Positions 63,237 through 64,000 of a stretch of DNA of 64,000 bases are shown piece by piece. The notes beneath the pieces were generated by a model. That model ran no database searches and had not been told where the DNA came from. It saw nothing but the letters and a program-made list of their open reading frames with translations. This DNA comes from Mucilaginibacter gracilis (lineage in GTDB: Bacteria; Bacteroidota; Bacteroidia; Sphingobacteriales; Sphingobacteriaceae), in contig NZ_RBKU01000001.1 of assembly GCF_003633615.1 (NCBI RefSeq), positions 1,302,001 through 1,366,000 on the forward strand, in the 5' to 3' direction. A program made the translations under genes and the position numbers. Within the stretch, counting starts at the first letter, position 1. Each line of letters begins with the position of its first letter.

Positions 63237-64000
63237 TTAATTTTTTAATCGCTGTAAGGTAACAAGATAAACATCATTTTCCCGCATAGGCAACTCCGCC
63301 TTAAATGAACCGGTTATTGCTACATTAATTTTCGAGGTGATAATTGGCGCACCACTATTTTTTTGATTAATAGCCGCCACCTGCCCTTTGCTTAACTGGC
63401 TTGGCAACTGCATATCAAAATAGGTACTATAAGCATCGTTAATGCGATAACCCACCTTATATACATCTAACTGATATTGACCGCGGGCAAGGTGCGAAAC
63501 ATTTATTTTAACCGGTTCAATACCTTTTGATGGGTTATCTCGCTTATAGTAAATTTGGTCGTTAACTGAATCACCCGGATGGGTGATGGTAAAATCCCAC
63601 ATTAAAATCTGCACATCACCGTTCGCACTTTTACAGGCAATAGCGCTTGTATCTTTGCTTTTTAATTCAATGTTGCCTAGCTTGTTTAAAAACTGATAGG
63701 CATAAAATGCCGGTTTCTTAATATTCTGATAATTGAGTAAACCGAAACCGCCGTGAAAAGGTGTACTTCGCGGGCCAAGCTCTTCAAAAATATCCGTGAA
63801 CGTCCAGTAAGACATGGAATTAACATACTTCGAAGCGTGCTTAATTTTGTCCAGAATATAAGCGGCCTGGTAATAAGTATCATGTATTGGGTCGGTTGGA
63901 GTGTACGACGAACTCCACTCCGTATAATGCAGCTCCAGATTTGGCATGACCGAAGCCTGGATTAGTTTCTTAGTATTGATCATGCTTCCATAAACAGCCG
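63237..64000 (-). CDS. GH39 beta-xylosidase, C-terminal part (cut by window edge)
   Basis: The last 250 or so residues of a GH39 enzyme. The frame stays open past the ATG at 63983 to the window end, reading AVYGSMINTKKLIQ upstream of it, so the true start is outside. The nucleophile Glu lies in LELHYTEWSSSYTPTDPIHD. The barrel continues with YVNSMSYWTFTDIFEELGP and HGGFGLLNYQNIKKPAFYAY. A beta-sandwich follows, with GDVQILMWDFT and YQLDVYKVGYRINDAYS, ending LVTLQRLKN. GH39 members include beta-xylosidases, which fits the GH10, GH115 and GH43 neighbours. It precedes uxuA by 17 bp on the same strand. Confidence 0.9.
   Translation of the reverse strand, partial: AVYGSMINTKKLIQASVMPNLELHYTEWSSSYTPTDPIHDTYYQAAYILDKIKHASKYVNSMSYWTFTDIFEELGPRSTPFHGGFGLLNYQNIKKPAFYAYQFLNKLGNIELKSKDTSAIACKSANGDVQILMWDFTITHPGDSVNDQIYYKRDNPSKGIEPVKINVSHLARGQYQLDVYKVGYRINDAYSTYFDMQLPSQLSKGQVAAINQKNSGAPIITSKINVAITGSFKAELPMRENDVYLVTLQRLKN

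Noticed and set aside
1-64000. CRISPR arrays, tRNA/rRNA genes, insertion sequences or phage genes
   Set aside because: None was recognised on reading either strand; no regular spaced repeats, transposase motifs or cloverleaf-like sequences were noticed.

Overview
The window looks like chromosomal DNA of a soil or plant-associated Bacteroidota, most likely a Sphingobacteriaceae member of the Mucilaginibacter/Pedobacter type. The signs are three SusC/SusD sites plus a SusD remnant, SusD- and FAS1-type lipoproteins with Cys lipoboxes, a hybrid two-component regulator (HTCS), a DUF6660-like gene beside a CusA-type efflux pump, and promoter elements of the Bacteroidota form (TTTG, then TAnnTTTG). 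No tRNA, rRNA, CRISPR array, transposase or phage gene was recognised. Almost all of the window is plant cell-wall polysaccharide utilisation loci (PULs).

Left end (1-826): the start of a CusA/CzcA-type RND metal efflux pump and a small Cys-rich DUF6660-like protein. PUL 1 (1739-21635, all minus) reads in transcription order: HTCS sensor-regulator, a FAS1 lipoprotein, a SusD fragment, two more FAS1 lipoproteins with carbohydrate-binding-like C-termini, SusC, SusD, PL10 pectate lyase and GH3 glycosidase. This is a pectin (homogalacturonan-type) locus. It carries an apparent deletion that fused a FAS1 gene out of frame to the second half of a SusD gene. A GntR/LacI-hybrid regulator (21832-22836) follows.

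PUL 2 (23427-44793): a DeoR repressor and a SusC/SusD pair on the minus strand, divergent from a 15-kb plus-strand operon. That operon encodes an L-fucose/L-arabinose isomerase-family enzyme, a split transketolase, an RbsB/RbsA/RbsC-type ABC importer with a DUF2291 partner, an FGGY sugar kinase, and four secreted enzymes: a DUF5060-type hydrolase, a GH78-like enzyme, a GH140 apiosidase-like enzyme and an MGH1/GH63-like enzyme. Joining a GH140-like enzyme to isomerase, kinase and transketolase steps suggests a route that releases, imports and burns D-apiose from rhamnogalacturonan II or apiogalacturonan. That assignment is inference. The deoR promoter and the operon promoter share an identical 15-bp element at the -7/start-site region, a good candidate DeoR operator.

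PUL 3 (45301-64000): GH2, SusD and SusC on minus, divergent from GH43, a SASA/CE20-like acetylesterase and a CE4 deacetylase on plus, then GH115 alpha-glucuronidase, GH10 xylanase, a frameshifted uxuA and a GH39 beta-xylosidase cut by the window end. This is a (methyl)glucuronoxylan locus. Its divergent control region holds several palindromes built on ACAATCGATTGT/GCAATCGATTGC. Near-identical sites lie at the SusC promoter of PUL 2 and upstream of the GntR-hybrid gene, which suggests a regulator shared between loci.
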